A DNA stretch of 64,000 nt, taken from the NCBI GenBank assembly GCA_002841625.1, contig PHAG01000003.1, positions 1 through 64,000 of the forward strand, written 5' to 3'. This document shows, in pieces, positions 25,086 to 34,531 of this stretch. Position numbers and translations under genes: made by a program. The stretch is from Firmicutes bacterium HGW-Firmicutes-1 (GTDB lineage: Bacteria; Bacillota; Clostridia; Lachnospirales; Vallitaleaceae). The notes beneath the pieces are model-generated. The model did no database searches, was not told the DNA's origin, and worked only from the letters and a program-made list of their open reading frames with translations. How positions within the stretch are numbered: the stretch's first letter is position 1; each line of letters starts with the position of its first letter.

Positions 25086-26837
25086 TATGCGTTCTCTTTC
25101 TTCATAATGAGTATGAAGAAGCTCGTGGGCAAGCTTTCCATAAGGTTCTCCTAGGTATTGTTTGTATAATTCTAAGACCTCCGCATTTTCATGAGATTTT
25201 CTTATTTTTTTATTCCGGTCTTCTTGATAGATAGCTTCTTGACGTTTTTTTACTATTTCTTCATTTCCATGATGATAGGGTTGTCCCCCGCCTCCAATAC
25301 AGCCACCTGGACACGCCATAATTTCTATAGCATCATATTTAGATGTGCCATCTCTAATACTTTCTAGTAAAATACGTGCATTACCAAGACCATGGGCAAT
25401 ACCTATTTTAAGCTCTTTGCCTCCCACATTTACAACCGCTTCTCTGACGCCTTCCATCCCTCTAAGCTGCTTGAATTCAACATCCTCAAGCACTTCTCCC
25501 GTTAACCATTCATGGGTTGTACGAATTGCAGCTTCAATTACCCCGCCTGTAGTTCCAAATATAACTGAGGCACCAGTGGTCTCACCTAATGGTTTGTCAT
25601 ATTCATTATCTGGCAACTGTTTAAAATCAATTCCCGCTTCTTTAATCATCGCACCAAGTTCTCTTGTCGTTACAACAATGTCCACATGATTATTTTCATC
25701 TTTTGTAAGTTCTGGACGTTTCGCCTCTGCCTTTTTAGCGATACAAGGCATGATCGAAACTACAACAATATTATCAGGATCAATCCCATTTTTTTGGGCG
25801 TAATAGGTTTTCACTATCGTTCCAAACATAATATGTGGCGACTTACACGTAGATGGTATTTCTAAGAGCTCTGGAAATTGATGTTCGATAAACTTCACCC
25901 ATGCGGGACAACAGCTGGTTAATATTGGCAAGGTTTTATTGTTCTTTATTCTATAAATAATTTCAGATGCCTCTTCCATAATTGTTAAATCAGCCCCAAA
26001 ATCTGTATCAAAAACCGCATCGAAGCCCATCCGTTTTAAAGCTGTTACAAGCTTGCCTGTAACAATGGTGCCAGGTTCCATATCAAAAAGTTCACCGATG
26101 GCAACTCGAATAGCAGGTGCAGTTTGTACAATTACATGTTTATCTGGATCATTGAGAGCTTCCCACACTTTGGCTGTGTGGTTTACTTCTGTCAATGCAG
26201 CTGTTGGACATACCGCAACACATTGCCCACAATAGGTACAAGAGGATTCAACCATAGGAATATTTGAAAAAGGTCCTACAAATACATCAAATCCTCTTCC
26301 AATACCGGATAAGATGCCACAGGTTTGCAATTTGTTGCAGGCTGTTTCACATCTTCTACAATAAATACATTTATTGGCATCCTTTACAATGGCATCAGAG
26401 CTTAAATCCTTTGGATAGTCCATTCTTTCGCCTTCCCACCGAATTTCTCTTACTCCAAGCTCAGCAGCAAGAGCTTGAAGTTCACATTGAAGATTTTTTG
26501 GACAGGTGAAACATTCGTTTGGATGATTGGATAAAAGTAATTCAACCGCCATTCTCCTTGCAGTAATGGCTCTAGTGGTATGAGTTTTGACTTCCATTCC
26601 ATCAGATACTTTTGTTACACATGCTGGAACAAGACTATTTCTCCCAGGAGCCTCAACCATACATACTCTACAGGATGCTGTTTGATTAACCATTTTTAGA
26701 TCATGTAAATCTAAATGACATAAAGTAGGTATTTTAACTCCTGCTTTATGTGCTGCCTCTAAGATGGTAATTCCCTCCGTGACTGAGAGCTCTTGATCAT
26801 TGATTTTAACTTTGATCATTTTTTCAGTTTCAACCAT
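25083..26837 (-). CDS. hydA: [FeFe]-hydrogenase catalytic subunit HydA
   Basis: H-cluster subunit of a multimeric NAD-linked, probably electron-bifurcating hydrogenase. 584 residues. In order: plant-type [2Fe-2S] domain (SCRVCMVEAPG), His-ligated [4Fe-4S] (HPNECFTC and a later Cys), two ferredoxin clusters (CIYCRRCETACN, CTYCGQCVAVCP), then the H-cluster motifs L1 TSCCPAW, L2 MPCIAKK and L3 MACPGGCIGGGGQP. A small C-terminal subunit-like domain follows. Unlike Thermotoga HydA it lacks an extra C-terminal [2Fe-2S] domain. GGAGGGGAG precedes the ATG. Last gene of hydC, [2Fe-2S], hydB, hydA. Confidence 0.96.
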   Translation of the reverse strand: MVETEKMIKVKINDQELSVTEGITILEAAHKAGVKIPTLCHLDLHDLKMVNQTASCRVCMVEAPGRNSLVPACVTKVSDGMEVKTHTTRAITARRMAVELLLSNHPNECFTCPKNLQCELQALAAELGVREIRWEGERMDYPKDLSSDAIVKDANKCIYCRRCETACNKLQTCGILSGIGRGFDVFVGPFSNIPMVESSCTYCGQCVAVCPTAALTEVNHTAKVWEALNDPDKHVIVQTAPAIRVAIGELFDMEPGTIVTGKLVTALKRMGFDAVFDTDFGADLTIMEEASEIIYRIKNNKTLPILTSCCPAWVKFIEHQFPELLEIPSTCKSPHIMFGTIVKTYYAQKNGIDPDNIVVVSIMPCIAKKAEAKRPELTKDENNHVDIVVTTRELGAMIKEAGIDFKQLPDNEYDKPLGETTGASVIFGTTGGVIEAAIRTTHEWLTGEVLEDVEFKQLRGMEGVREAVVNVGGKELKIGIAHGLGNARILLESIRDGTSKYDAIEIMACPGGCIGGGGQPYHHGNEEIVKKRQEAIYQEDRNKKIRKSHENAEVLELYKQYLGEPYGKLAHELLHTHYEERERI

Positions 26838-26851
26838 GCTTTCTCCCCTCC

Positions 26852-28498
26852 TTAAGCTTTCACCTTGTTTTTATTTTTCGGCTCGTATTTTCCTTCACCT
26901 TGTGGATGATCTACATCCTTAATAAATGCCATATATTCACTCCAGAAATGTTTCATAGTACTAATAACTGGATTTGGTGCTGTTTGGCCGAGACCACAAA
27001 GGGAACTATCCTTAATCATATAGGATAATTGCTTTAAAGCATCGATGTCAGCCATTGTCGCTTTTTTACTCGTTATTTTATTTAGAATTTCATACATACG
27101 TTTTGTTCCAATACGGCAAGGAGTACATCTACCACAAGATTCATCCATTGTAAATTCAAGATAAAACTTTGCAATATTAACCATATTATCCTTATCATCC
27201 ATAACAATCAGGCCACCTGATCCCATCATGGAACCTTTTTCTATGAGGCTATCATAATCAATTTTAGTATCTAGGTCTTTTTCTGTTAAAACACCTCCCG
27301 AAGGACCACCCGTTTGTAACGCCTTAAATTTTCTGCCCCCTTGAATGCCTCCACCAATATCATAAATGATTTCTCTCAAGGTAATACCCATAGGCACTTC
27401 TACCAGACCTACATTGTTGATTTTTCCTGCTAAAGCGAATACCTTAGTACCTTTGCTTTTTTCTGTTCCAATTGAGGAAAACCAGTCACCACCCTTATTG
27501 ATAATTGCTGTAATATTCGCAAAAGTTTCTACGTTATTGACACAAGTGGGATGCCCCCAATAACCTTCCACTGCTGGATAAGGTGGCTTGTAGTTTGGTT
27601 CACCACGTTTACCTTCGCAGGAATTGATTAAGGCGGTTTCTTCACCACAAACAAATGCTCCTGCACCGTATTTGATATGAATATCAAAGTTAAAATTGGT
27701 TCCAAATATATTTTTCCCTAACAATCCTAGCTCTCTTGCTTGTTTCAGTGCAATGTTTAAACGTTCAATTGCAAGTGGATATTCTGCTCGAATATATATA
27801 ATCCCCTTATCAGCACCAATCACATAAGCTCCAATAGCCATTGCTTCTAAAACTGAGTGAGGGTCACCTTCCAAAATACTCCTGTCCATGAAAGCACCCG
27901 GGTCCCCTTCATCTGCATTACATATGATGAACTTTACATCACTTTCTTGATTTTTAGTAATCTCCCATTTTAATCCTGTGGGGAATCCACCGCCCCCACG
28001 GCCACGAAGACCTGATTTTTTGACTTCTTCAAGAACAGTTTCTCTCGTCATTTCAGTAATGGATTTTCCAAGTGCCTCATAACCGCCCAGCGCAATGTAT
28101 TCATAAATATCTTCCGGGTTAATAAGACCACAATTTCTAAGCGCAATACGAAACTGTTTTTTATAAAAAGGCATATCTTCTTGTTTGTTAATCTTTTTAT
28201 CTTCGTCTGGTGCTTGATACAGCAATCTTTCTACAATTCGTCCTTTTATAACGTGTTCATCTATAATTTCTTTTGCATCTTTTGGGGATACACGAACATA
28301 AAACACATCATCTGGTTCAATTTTTACAATTGGACCTTGTTCACAAAAACCAAAGCATCCTGTTTTAACAATTTTTACGTCCTCTGCATACTCTCTCGCT
28401 TTTAAAATGAGCCCCAAATTTTTGATCACTTTTTCACTTTCACTAGCCATACAACCTGTGCCACCACAAACTAAAATATGTGTACGTGCTCCTTCCAT
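26852..28498 (-). CDS. hydB: NuoF-like flavoprotein subunit HydB of the hydrogenase
   Basis: Binds FMN and NAD(H) and passes electrons to HydA. About 548 residues. The N-terminal thioredoxin-like [2Fe-2S] domain has CGGTGC and KTGCFGFCEQGP. The NuoF core follows: RGRGGGGFPTGLKW (FMN/NAD), GEETALINSCEGKRGEPN, an SLBB segment, and the [4Fe-4S] site SCGRCTPCR with a later CGLGQTAPNP. The extra ferredoxin domain that ends Thermotoga-type HydB is missing. ATG 28498 is chosen (GGAGG at 5 nt) over an in-frame ATG at 28510 that overlaps the ribosome-binding site. Confidence 0.94.
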   Translation of the reverse strand: MEGARTHILVCGGTGCMASESEKVIKNLGLILKAREYAEDVKIVKTGCFGFCEQGPIVKIEPDDVFYVRVSPKDAKEIIDEHVIKGRIVERLLYQAPDEDKKINKQEDMPFYKKQFRIALRNCGLINPEDIYEYIALGGYEALGKSITEMTRETVLEEVKKSGLRGRGGGGFPTGLKWEITKNQESDVKFIICNADEGDPGAFMDRSILEGDPHSVLEAMAIGAYVIGADKGIIYIRAEYPLAIERLNIALKQARELGLLGKNIFGTNFNFDIHIKYGAGAFVCGEETALINSCEGKRGEPNYKPPYPAVEGYWGHPTCVNNVETFANITAIINKGGDWFSSIGTEKSKGTKVFALAGKINNVGLVEVPMGITLREIIYDIGGGIQGGRKFKALQTGGPSGGVLTEKDLDTKIDYDSLIEKGSMMGSGGLIVMDDKDNMVNIAKFYLEFTMDESCGRCTPCRIGTKRMYEILNKITSKKATMADIDALKQLSYMIKDSSLCGLGQTAPNPVISTMKHFWSEYMAFIKDVDHPQGEGKYEPKNKNKVKA

Positions 28499-28520
28499 AT
28501 GAACCTCCATTTACTGATAA

Positions 28521-28913
28521 TTATGCCCTTTCAAAATCAACCTTTAAAATCAATTCCTCTACTGGCTTTCCACCTTTAATATGCTGTTCGATGATCTTTG
28601 CTACCTTATCTTCACTTACATTGCCATATAAAATTGGTTTCTGTCCATTCATATTAACCTGTACTGTTGGCTCACTATGACAATAGCCTATACATCCTAC
28701 AGATATAACCTTTGCGCCAGCAATTTTTTCATTCGTTAATTGGGTAGCAAATGCATTTAGCGTTTCTCTAGCGCCTGAGGAAATACCGCAAGTTGCCATC
28801 CCTACTAATATTTCTATAGTGTCCGAATTTCCTTCACCTTGTTTACGAAGCTGCACAAGGTCATTGTATTCCTCTTTTATTTTTTTCAGTTCATCAATTG
28901 ATTTAATTTTCAT
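28521..28913 (-). CDS. Thioredoxin-like [2Fe-2S] ferredoxin of the hydrogenase operon
   Basis: 130-residue protein with four cysteines in the pattern ATCGISSGA and VGCIGYCHSEP, typical of thioredoxin-fold [2Fe-2S] ferredoxins related to NuoE. It overlaps the hydC stop by 4 bp (ATGA), so translation is coupled. The domain resembles the N-terminal part of HydB and is probably an additional electron-transfer subunit of the complex. Acetogen hyd operons carry extra small genes in this position, which supports but does not prove this. Confidence 0.85.
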   Translation of the reverse strand: MKIKSIDELKKIKEEYNDLVQLRKQGEGNSDTIEILVGMATCGISSGARETLNAFATQLTNEKIAGAKVISVGCIGYCHSEPTVQVNMNGQKPILYGNVSEDKVAKIIEQHIKGGKPVEELILKVDFERA

Positions 28914-29437
28914 TTCTTCCCCTCCAATAGACGATAGGTATCGATAATATCTTCCACCTCTTCTTCTTTAACACGTCCATATACTTTTTCATCAACTTTG
29001 ACTATTGGTGCGAGTCCACATGCTCCAATACATCTAACGTCTATTAAAGTAAATAGACCGTCCTCAGTAATTTCATTAGATTCTATATCTAGTATTGCTT
29101 TTAAACGTTCAATGATTTTATCAGCGCCTCTTACAAAGCAAGCTGTTCCCATACAACAGCTGATGGTATGTTTTCCTCGTGGTTTTGTTGTAAAATAGGA
29201 ATAGAAACTAACAACACCATATACTTCTGCACCAGGCATGCCTAACTTTCTTGCTATAAAAAGCTGTACATCGCGAGGTAAATAGCCGAATATCGTTTGG
29301 GCTTTATGAAGAATCTCAATTAAAGCGCCTTTTGTTGTATCCATTTGATCAATGAAGGCTTCAAGCTCATCATATTTTTCTATAGGCAAATCTTCTGTTG
29401 TTGGTTTCGTAACACTTATTGCCTGTGGTTTTGTCAT
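28910..29437 (-). CDS. hydC: NuoE-like [2Fe-2S] subunit HydC of the hydrogenase
   Basis: 175-residue NuoE/HydC family protein. The helical N-terminus includes QTIFGYLPRDVQ and VYGVVSFYSYF. The thioredoxin-like [2Fe-2S] part carries CMGTAC (C-x4-C) and CIGACG (C-x3-C). It bridges electrons within the HydABC complex. First gene of the hydrogenase operon, with GAGGATG before the ATG. Confidence 0.95.
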   Translation of the reverse strand: MTKPQAISVTKPTTEDLPIEKYDELEAFIDQMDTTKGALIEILHKAQTIFGYLPRDVQLFIARKLGMPGAEVYGVVSFYSYFTTKPRGKHTISCCMGTACFVRGADKIIERLKAILDIESNEITEDGLFTLIDVRCIGACGLAPIVKVDEKVYGRVKEEEVEDIIDTYRLLEGKK

Positions 29438-29626
29438 TTTATCATCCTCTTCATATTTATTAGTAATTCAAATCATATCGTTTTATTATTGGCATATTCT
29501 CGAGATTTATTACATGAAATTTCCAATATTAAGCTTTTATAATATCTTATATGGTTCAAAACCTCATTACAAAAAGGCCATCAAACCAAATAGCCTTATG
29601 CTCTTGAGAATTTAATAAATAGTCTA

Positions 29627-29787
29627 TTAACGAAACAGAGATAAAAGCATTTTTTCTTCTAAATGAATAGCAAAGGCAGTAAGTGTTCATTTTTCGCCCG
29701 ATCGGCCAAAGGGTAAGGCCAGAAAAATGAACACTTACTGCCAATAATCAATACACCCACCAGAAAAAATGCTTTTGTCGACAGTCT
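29627..29787. repeat. 161-bp double-palindrome element, copy 2
   Basis: Same length and ends as copy 1 (8437-8597), with the inner 21-bp arms and outer 15-bp arms identical between copies. It lies between the hydC start and the small Cys-rich gene. The flanking sequence differs completely from copy 1, which defines the element borders. The remainder of the 29438-29945 gap shows nothing else recognisable. Confidence 0.85.
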
Positions 29788-29945
29788 GATGGTATCTCAC
29801 CTGATAACCTCTTTATAAATCAATTATATTTTTATTACCTGAAATACTCTTATTCCAAATCCTTCACCTCCCTATGCAGATTTTAAATGATGGTTTAATT
29901 TCTTTTTATTTGGATAAAATAAAATCTATTAGGAGGTACAATCAT

Positions 29946-30107
29946 ATGGATATCAACTGTACACATGACTGTATTTATCAAGAAGAAGGTAAATGTAACC
30001 TTTCATTTTCTATTACCTTAACCAATTCTAAGAATAATGATACAGACTGTCCTTATTTTATGAATAAACAAGATAATATCGAGGATGAATACGATACGCA
30101 AATATGA
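29946..30107 (+). CDS. Small Cys-rich protein of unknown function
   Basis: 53 residues with cysteines at 5, 9, 17 and 35 (INCTHDCIYQEEGKCNL and DTDCPYF). It resembles short clostridial proteins with a CxxxC metal-knuckle look, often mis-named in databases. The start at 29946 is supported by AGGAGG 9 nt upstream; an upstream in-frame ATG at 29874 has none. Possibly a zinc- or iron-binding protein. A strong terminator follows 14 bp after the stop. Confidence 0.75.
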   Translation: MDINCTHDCIYQEEGKCNLSFSITLTNSKNNDTDCPYFMNKQDNIEDEYDTQI

Positions 30108-30120
30108 CAAGCCATCCTAC

Positions 30121-30159
30121 TCAACAAAAAAAGTGACAAAATAGTCACTTTTTTGTTGA
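30121..30159. terminator. Bidirectional terminator
   Basis: TCAACAAAAAAAGTGAC (30121-30137) pairs with GTCACTTTTTTGTTGA (30144-30159) apart from one bulged A. It serves the convergent Cys-rich gene and the M16C peptidase gene. Confidence 0.92.
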
Positions 30160-30167
30160 TCAGGTAT

Positions 30168-33074
30168 TTAATTAAATAAATGTTTTGTTTCTCCAAATAA
30201 TACTTTTAATTCTTCAACCTTTTTTTCATTTCCTAATACACAAACATTATCTTGCTTCAACGTATCTTTAATTAAAAATGCAAGCTCTCTTATTTGCTCT
30301 GGTGTTGTTGTTAACACTTCATCTCTTTCTTTTTGCAAATGCTCTCCAGAAATATTTCCAAAATAAAGTGAAATCATTTTATCATTTTTCATAGAAGGCG
30401 TTAGCGGTTGATCTAGTTTACTTATTGTACCAATAATGTATTTTCTCATTTCTCTTTCATCACCACTAAAGGTTGAAATATAGCTGAACATATTATCATA
30501 AACCTCAAGTGTTTCCTTTAAATTAGGATCCCTATAAGAAACAAAATACATACTACCGCTACGTTTGAAGCTCGCCATACAACCATATGCTCCACCCTTT
30601 ACCCTAACATTATGCCATAAATAATCTAAACTCAATATCGTTTGTAACACCCTCAAATAGCCAGAATATTTATGTCCTTCAAGTAAGAAATTACCAGCTT
30701 TTGCAACATATTGAACTTTGCCTGAAGTCATAAAGCCTTCATTTCTTTGTTCTAATTCAAAAGAAATATCATCTAGGCTTAAAATATTATGATCAAGAGA
30801 TTCAACAAATATATTCATTTCATGATCCAGTACATTCAGAGCTTCTTTTTCACAGGTAACACCAACGATTAGATTCTCAGGTCTAAAAATAATGTGTACC
30901 AATTGCTTCAAGTTTTTAACCATTTCATCTGAGATTGAATCAAAATTGCTATCACACTTTTCTAAAAATTCGTAGTAAGACACTCCACTAACCCATTCTC
31001 TATAATACGCTGCTTTTGAAAAATAAGACTCTGCTCTATTTGCTGCTGTTGTATGCCCACTACTACTCAAACTCATTTGCATACGTGATTTTAATTCAGC
31101 AACTATTTCAGCCAATCTTTTCTTATCTTCAAATTGTGTATTGAAAAGCATTTCACGAGACAATTCAAATAATTTGGGTACTTTATCTGAAAAACACTTT
31201 CCACTAAGTTCAAATTTTGGTCTAAAGACATCAGTTTCATCATTTACACCATAAACATTTACGTTAAACTTAATACCACCAGTATTGATGTTGATTTCTG
31301 TAGATAAATCTCCATAGTCGTAAAATTCGGTATTCATCTTACCAAATATTCCTGTCAGCAACCCGATATAAGGCAATAAATGCATCGGAACCTTGGTAGT
31401 ATCAAAATCAAATTGAACATATACAATGTTATTCGTAAAATTAATATGTCTTAACCATCTAACATTGTTTATAACCTTTTCATCTAAAATCATAGGTTCA
31501 ATTTCCTTCTTAATATCATCTAAGGACAATAAAGGAATTGATTCAATGTTTTCTTTACTCTCTTTTTCATTTTGAAAATTTTCAAGGTCATTTGTTTCAC
31601 TGACAAGTTTTTTCAGTTGTTCAGGTGACAAACTATCCTTGTATGCCTTTAGCTTATTCTTTATATCTTCTTCTTTTTTAACAAGCATTTCTTGGTCAGG
31701 TTTTAAAATTAAGACAGTCGAATGATTGTTGTTCAAGAAATATTTTTTAATCAAATTGTCAAAGCAACCATTATCAACGCCTTCTTTAAGTTCTTCAAAG
31801 GTTTTATTAAAAGCCAAATGTTCATATGGACTAGCATCATATAACCAGCTATCCATTGATTTCATTGCATAAACAACACCTTTTGGATACCTACCGTAGT
31901 CAGCTTCCTTCGTTTTAAATTCAAAATGATTAATTGCTGCTTCAATTTTCTTCTTATCTAATCCTTCATCAGATAACTTTTGGAGTGTTTTGAATACAAC
32001 CTCTAAAAATTGATCCTTTTTAGCTTCTTCTGAATTTTTCACAACAATACTAAAGGTAGGTTGTAATATACTATTATCGTAAGAGCCAAAAACATCCTTC
32101 CCTATTGCTGCTTCAAGCAAAGCTTTTTTCAAAGGTGCTCCTGGCGCCTCTAATAAAATGTATTCGAGTATTTCTAGACCCACATACTCACACTTATTCG
32201 TAATTTCTCCTGTTACAAAATTAAGTGAAAGGTAGGTTTTGCTATCTAAGGATTCGTTACTGGAAATCGGATAAGCTTCAATCACTTCTCTTCGTTGATC
32301 AAAAGGCGCTTGCTTCGGAATTCTTGAATCTATTTCAATAGCTTCAAAATCTTTCAAATAATGATTATGCAGCCATTCAAGTTTTTCTCCAACGTTCACG
32401 TCTCCATAAATAAAAATATAACTATTTGATGGATGATAATATTTTTTATGATAATCAAGAAAATTTTCTTGCGTTAAATCTGTAATGAACTCTGGATCAC
32501 CACCGGATTCAAAGTGATATGCATTATCTGGAAATAAGGACTGTTGAATTTTTCTAAATAAGGTTTGTTCTGGGGATGAAAACACTCCCTTCATTTCATT
32601 GTAAACAACACCTTTATAAGTAAGTTCTTCCCCTTCCTCATATAATTCATAATGCCATCCCTCTTGCTTGAGAATTTTATCTTCTCTCTTAATGTTAGGG
32701 TAAAGTACTGCATCTAAATAAACATCCATAAGGTTTTCAAAATCCTTATCATTACAGCTGGCTACCGGATACATGGTTTTATCTGAAAAAGTCATTGCAT
32801 TTAAGAAGGTGTTAAGTGAGCCTTTTGCAAGTTCTACAAAAGGATCCTTAATTGGGAATTTCCTGGATCCACATAAGACGGAATGTTCAAGAATATGTGG
32901 CAAGCCAGTGTCATCTCCTGGTGGAGTTCTAAAAGAGATTGAAAATGCTTTGTTATTATCGTCATTGCTAATAATAAATAATTTAGCACCACTTTTACCA
33001 TGTATGAACAATTGTCCAACCGCATTCAGCTCTTCTATTTTTTTCTTTTCTAATAATGTATACTCTTTATGCAT
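30168..33074 (-). CDS. M16C family zinc metallopeptidase (presequence-protease-like)
   Basis: 968 residues, the usual size for the PreP/Falcilysin-like M16C group in which two M16 halves form a closed chamber for degrading peptides. The inverted zinc motif HILEH sits near residues 52-56, in the setting GLPHILEHSVLCGS. The distal glutamate is expected in the segment PNIKREDKILKQEGW that follows. The M16C-associated central domain and the inactive C-terminal half (with RVKGGAYGC) are present. No signal peptide, so cytoplasmic. Single-gene unit with AAGGAG before the ATG. Confidence 0.93.
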   Translation of the reverse strand: MHKEYTLLEKKKIEELNAVGQLFIHGKSGAKLFIISNDDNNKAFSISFRTPPGDDTGLPHILEHSVLCGSRKFPIKDPFVELAKGSLNTFLNAMTFSDKTMYPVASCNDKDFENLMDVYLDAVLYPNIKREDKILKQEGWHYELYEEGEELTYKGVVYNEMKGVFSSPEQTLFRKIQQSLFPDNAYHFESGGDPEFITDLTQENFLDYHKKYYHPSNSYIFIYGDVNVGEKLEWLHNHYLKDFEAIEIDSRIPKQAPFDQRREVIEAYPISSNESLDSKTYLSLNFVTGEITNKCEYVGLEILEYILLEAPGAPLKKALLEAAIGKDVFGSYDNSILQPTFSIVVKNSEEAKKDQFLEVVFKTLQKLSDEGLDKKKIEAAINHFEFKTKEADYGRYPKGVVYAMKSMDSWLYDASPYEHLAFNKTFEELKEGVDNGCFDNLIKKYFLNNNHSTVLILKPDQEMLVKKEEDIKNKLKAYKDSLSPEQLKKLVSETNDLENFQNEKESKENIESIPLLSLDDIKKEIEPMILDEKVINNVRWLRHINFTNNIVYVQFDFDTTKVPMHLLPYIGLLTGIFGKMNTEFYDYGDLSTEININTGGIKFNVNVYGVNDETDVFRPKFELSGKCFSDKVPKLFELSREMLFNTQFEDKKRLAEIVAELKSRMQMSLSSSGHTTAANRAESYFSKAAYYREWVSGVSYYEFLEKCDSNFDSISDEMVKNLKQLVHIIFRPENLIVGVTCEKEALNVLDHEMNIFVESLDHNILSLDDISFELEQRNEGFMTSGKVQYVAKAGNFLLEGHKYSGYLRVLQTILSLDYLWHNVRVKGGAYGCMASFKRSGSMYFVSYRDPNLKETLEVYDNMFSYISTFSGDEREMRKYIIGTISKLDQPLTPSMKNDKMISLYFGNISGEHLQKERDEVLTTTPEQIRELAFLIKDTLKQDNVCVLGNEKKVEELKVLFGETKHLFN

Positions 33075-33155
33075 ATTACAGCTCCTTTAATAATCAAAAT
33101 AATGCAAATCTGTATATTTATTTTGCCCATAGACAAATATATAATACAATATAAG

Positions 33156-33752
33156 CTAATCTTCCTTTAATCTAATAACCGTATGACCAATTCTTTTTGC
33201 ATCTTCAAGGTCATGAGTAACGAATATAACTGTTTTTTTGTTTTCATTCCATATTTTCAAAAAGGCATCCATTAAATTATTCTTTAGTTCAAAGTCAAGA
33301 CCTTTAAAAGGTTCATCCATAAGAAGTATCTCCGATGGATATGCAAAAGCTCTTGCAATAGACACCCTTTGTTTCATGCCACCACTTAGCTGATCAGGAT
33401 AATAATCTTTAAATTCTCCAAGTCCTACTAAGTCTAAATAATAATCTGCAACTTCCATAGCCTTCTCTTTACTATACAAACTGATTAGGGCAAAAAGTAT
33501 ATTCTGATATGCTGTACCCCAAGGCAACAATCTTGTGTCTTGAAATATATATGAAATGTTTTTATTATCTACTCCTAGGATAACACCCTTTTCATAAGGT
33601 ATTAAGCCGGCAATTACATTTAGAAGTGTAGACTTTCCACATCCTGAGGGTCCAAGGATACAAGAAATTTCCGACTCAGGAATTGTCAAATTAAAATCAT
33701 CAAAAACCAATAAATCTTTATAGCTTTTTGTTAAATCCCTAATTTCAATCAT
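33156..33752 (-). CDS. ABC importer ATPase (nitrate/sulfonate/taurine-type)
   Basis: 198-residue ATPase, shorter than SsuB because it lacks a C-terminal extension. Walker A GPSGCGKST, Q-loop FQDTRLLPWG, signature LSGGMKQR, Walker B ILLMDEP and H-loop VTHDLEDA. ATG overlaps the permease stop (ATGA). It is the third gene of an SBP-permease-ATPase operon separate from the sulfur operon. Confidence 0.93.
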   Translation of the reverse strand: MIEIRDLTKSYKDLLVFDDFNLTIPESEISCILGPSGCGKSTLLNVIAGLIPYEKGVILGVDNKNISYIFQDTRLLPWGTAYQNILFALISLYSKEKAMEVADYYLDLVGLGEFKDYYPDQLSGGMKQRVSIARAFAYPSEILLMDEPFKGLDFELKNNLMDAFLKIWNENKKTVIFVTHDLEDAKRIGHTVIRLKED

Positions 33753-34531
33753 TTGACTTCACCCATCTTCGTCATTCTTTTTACCCCTCTACTCCCCAGA
33801 AGCTTAATAGACATATTAAAGATATATTCAAAAAGCATACTCAATACAATTACAACAATCGTCCATGCAAATAGCTGTTCTGATTCTAAATATATTTTTG
33901 CATCATGAAGATTAGCACCGATTGAATATTGGGGATGACTTAACACTTCAGCCGCAACTGTAACCTTCCAACCCAATCCTAACCCACTAAGTATTCCAGA
34001 AATGATAAAAGGAATAATGGTTGGAATATAAATATTTTTAATGATATACTTGGTTTTTACCTTGTATATTTTAGCCATTTGTAATAAGTCTGTATCTACT
34101 TGCTTTATACCTTGTACTACAGAGGTCCAAACAATTGGATAGCACATTAAAAAACAAATAAAAATCGGTACATCACTAGATCCAAACCATAACAAAGCAA
34201 TGATAATAAAAGATAGCACAGGTGTGGATTTAATAACAACTATGATAGGCTGAAACAAGTTATATATTGTCTTATTCAATCCTGAAGCAATTCCTGTAAT
34301 GCCTCCTACTATGATGGAAATAATGAATCCTACCAATACTCTATATATACTCATACCAATGATTATCCAAAAGTCCTTTCCAAGCACAAGTTCACTTAGG
34401 GCTTTAAAAGTAGCTAGAGGCGTGGGTAAAAGCAGTTCCCGATTCACGATGATAGCGACTACATACCATACAAAAACCCAAAATAGAATAGCATATAGTT
34501 TCGTCTTATTTTTGATAATAAAACTCATCAT
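33749..34531 (-). CDS. ABC importer permease (nitrate/sulfonate/taurine-type)
   Basis: 260 residues, about six membrane helices, with the EAA-like loop near KTKYIIKNIYIPTIIPFIIS and GLGLGWKVTVAAEVLS. It begins inside the last codons of the binding-protein gene (26-bp overlap) behind GGAGGAG. Two in-frame ATGs (34531 and 34528) are equally plausible. Confidence 0.9.
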   Translation of the reverse strand: MMSFIIKNKTKLYAILFWVFVWYVVAIIVNRELLLPTPLATFKALSELVLGKDFWIIIGMSIYRVLVGFIISIIVGGITGIASGLNKTIYNLFQPIIVVIKSTPVLSFIIIALLWFGSSDVPIFICFLMCYPIVWTSVVQGIKQVDTDLLQMAKIYKVKTKYIIKNIYIPTIIPFIISGILSGLGLGWKVTVAAEVLSHPQYSIGANLHDAKIYLESEQLFAWTIVVIVLSMLFEYIFNMSIKLLGSRGVKRMTKMGEVK

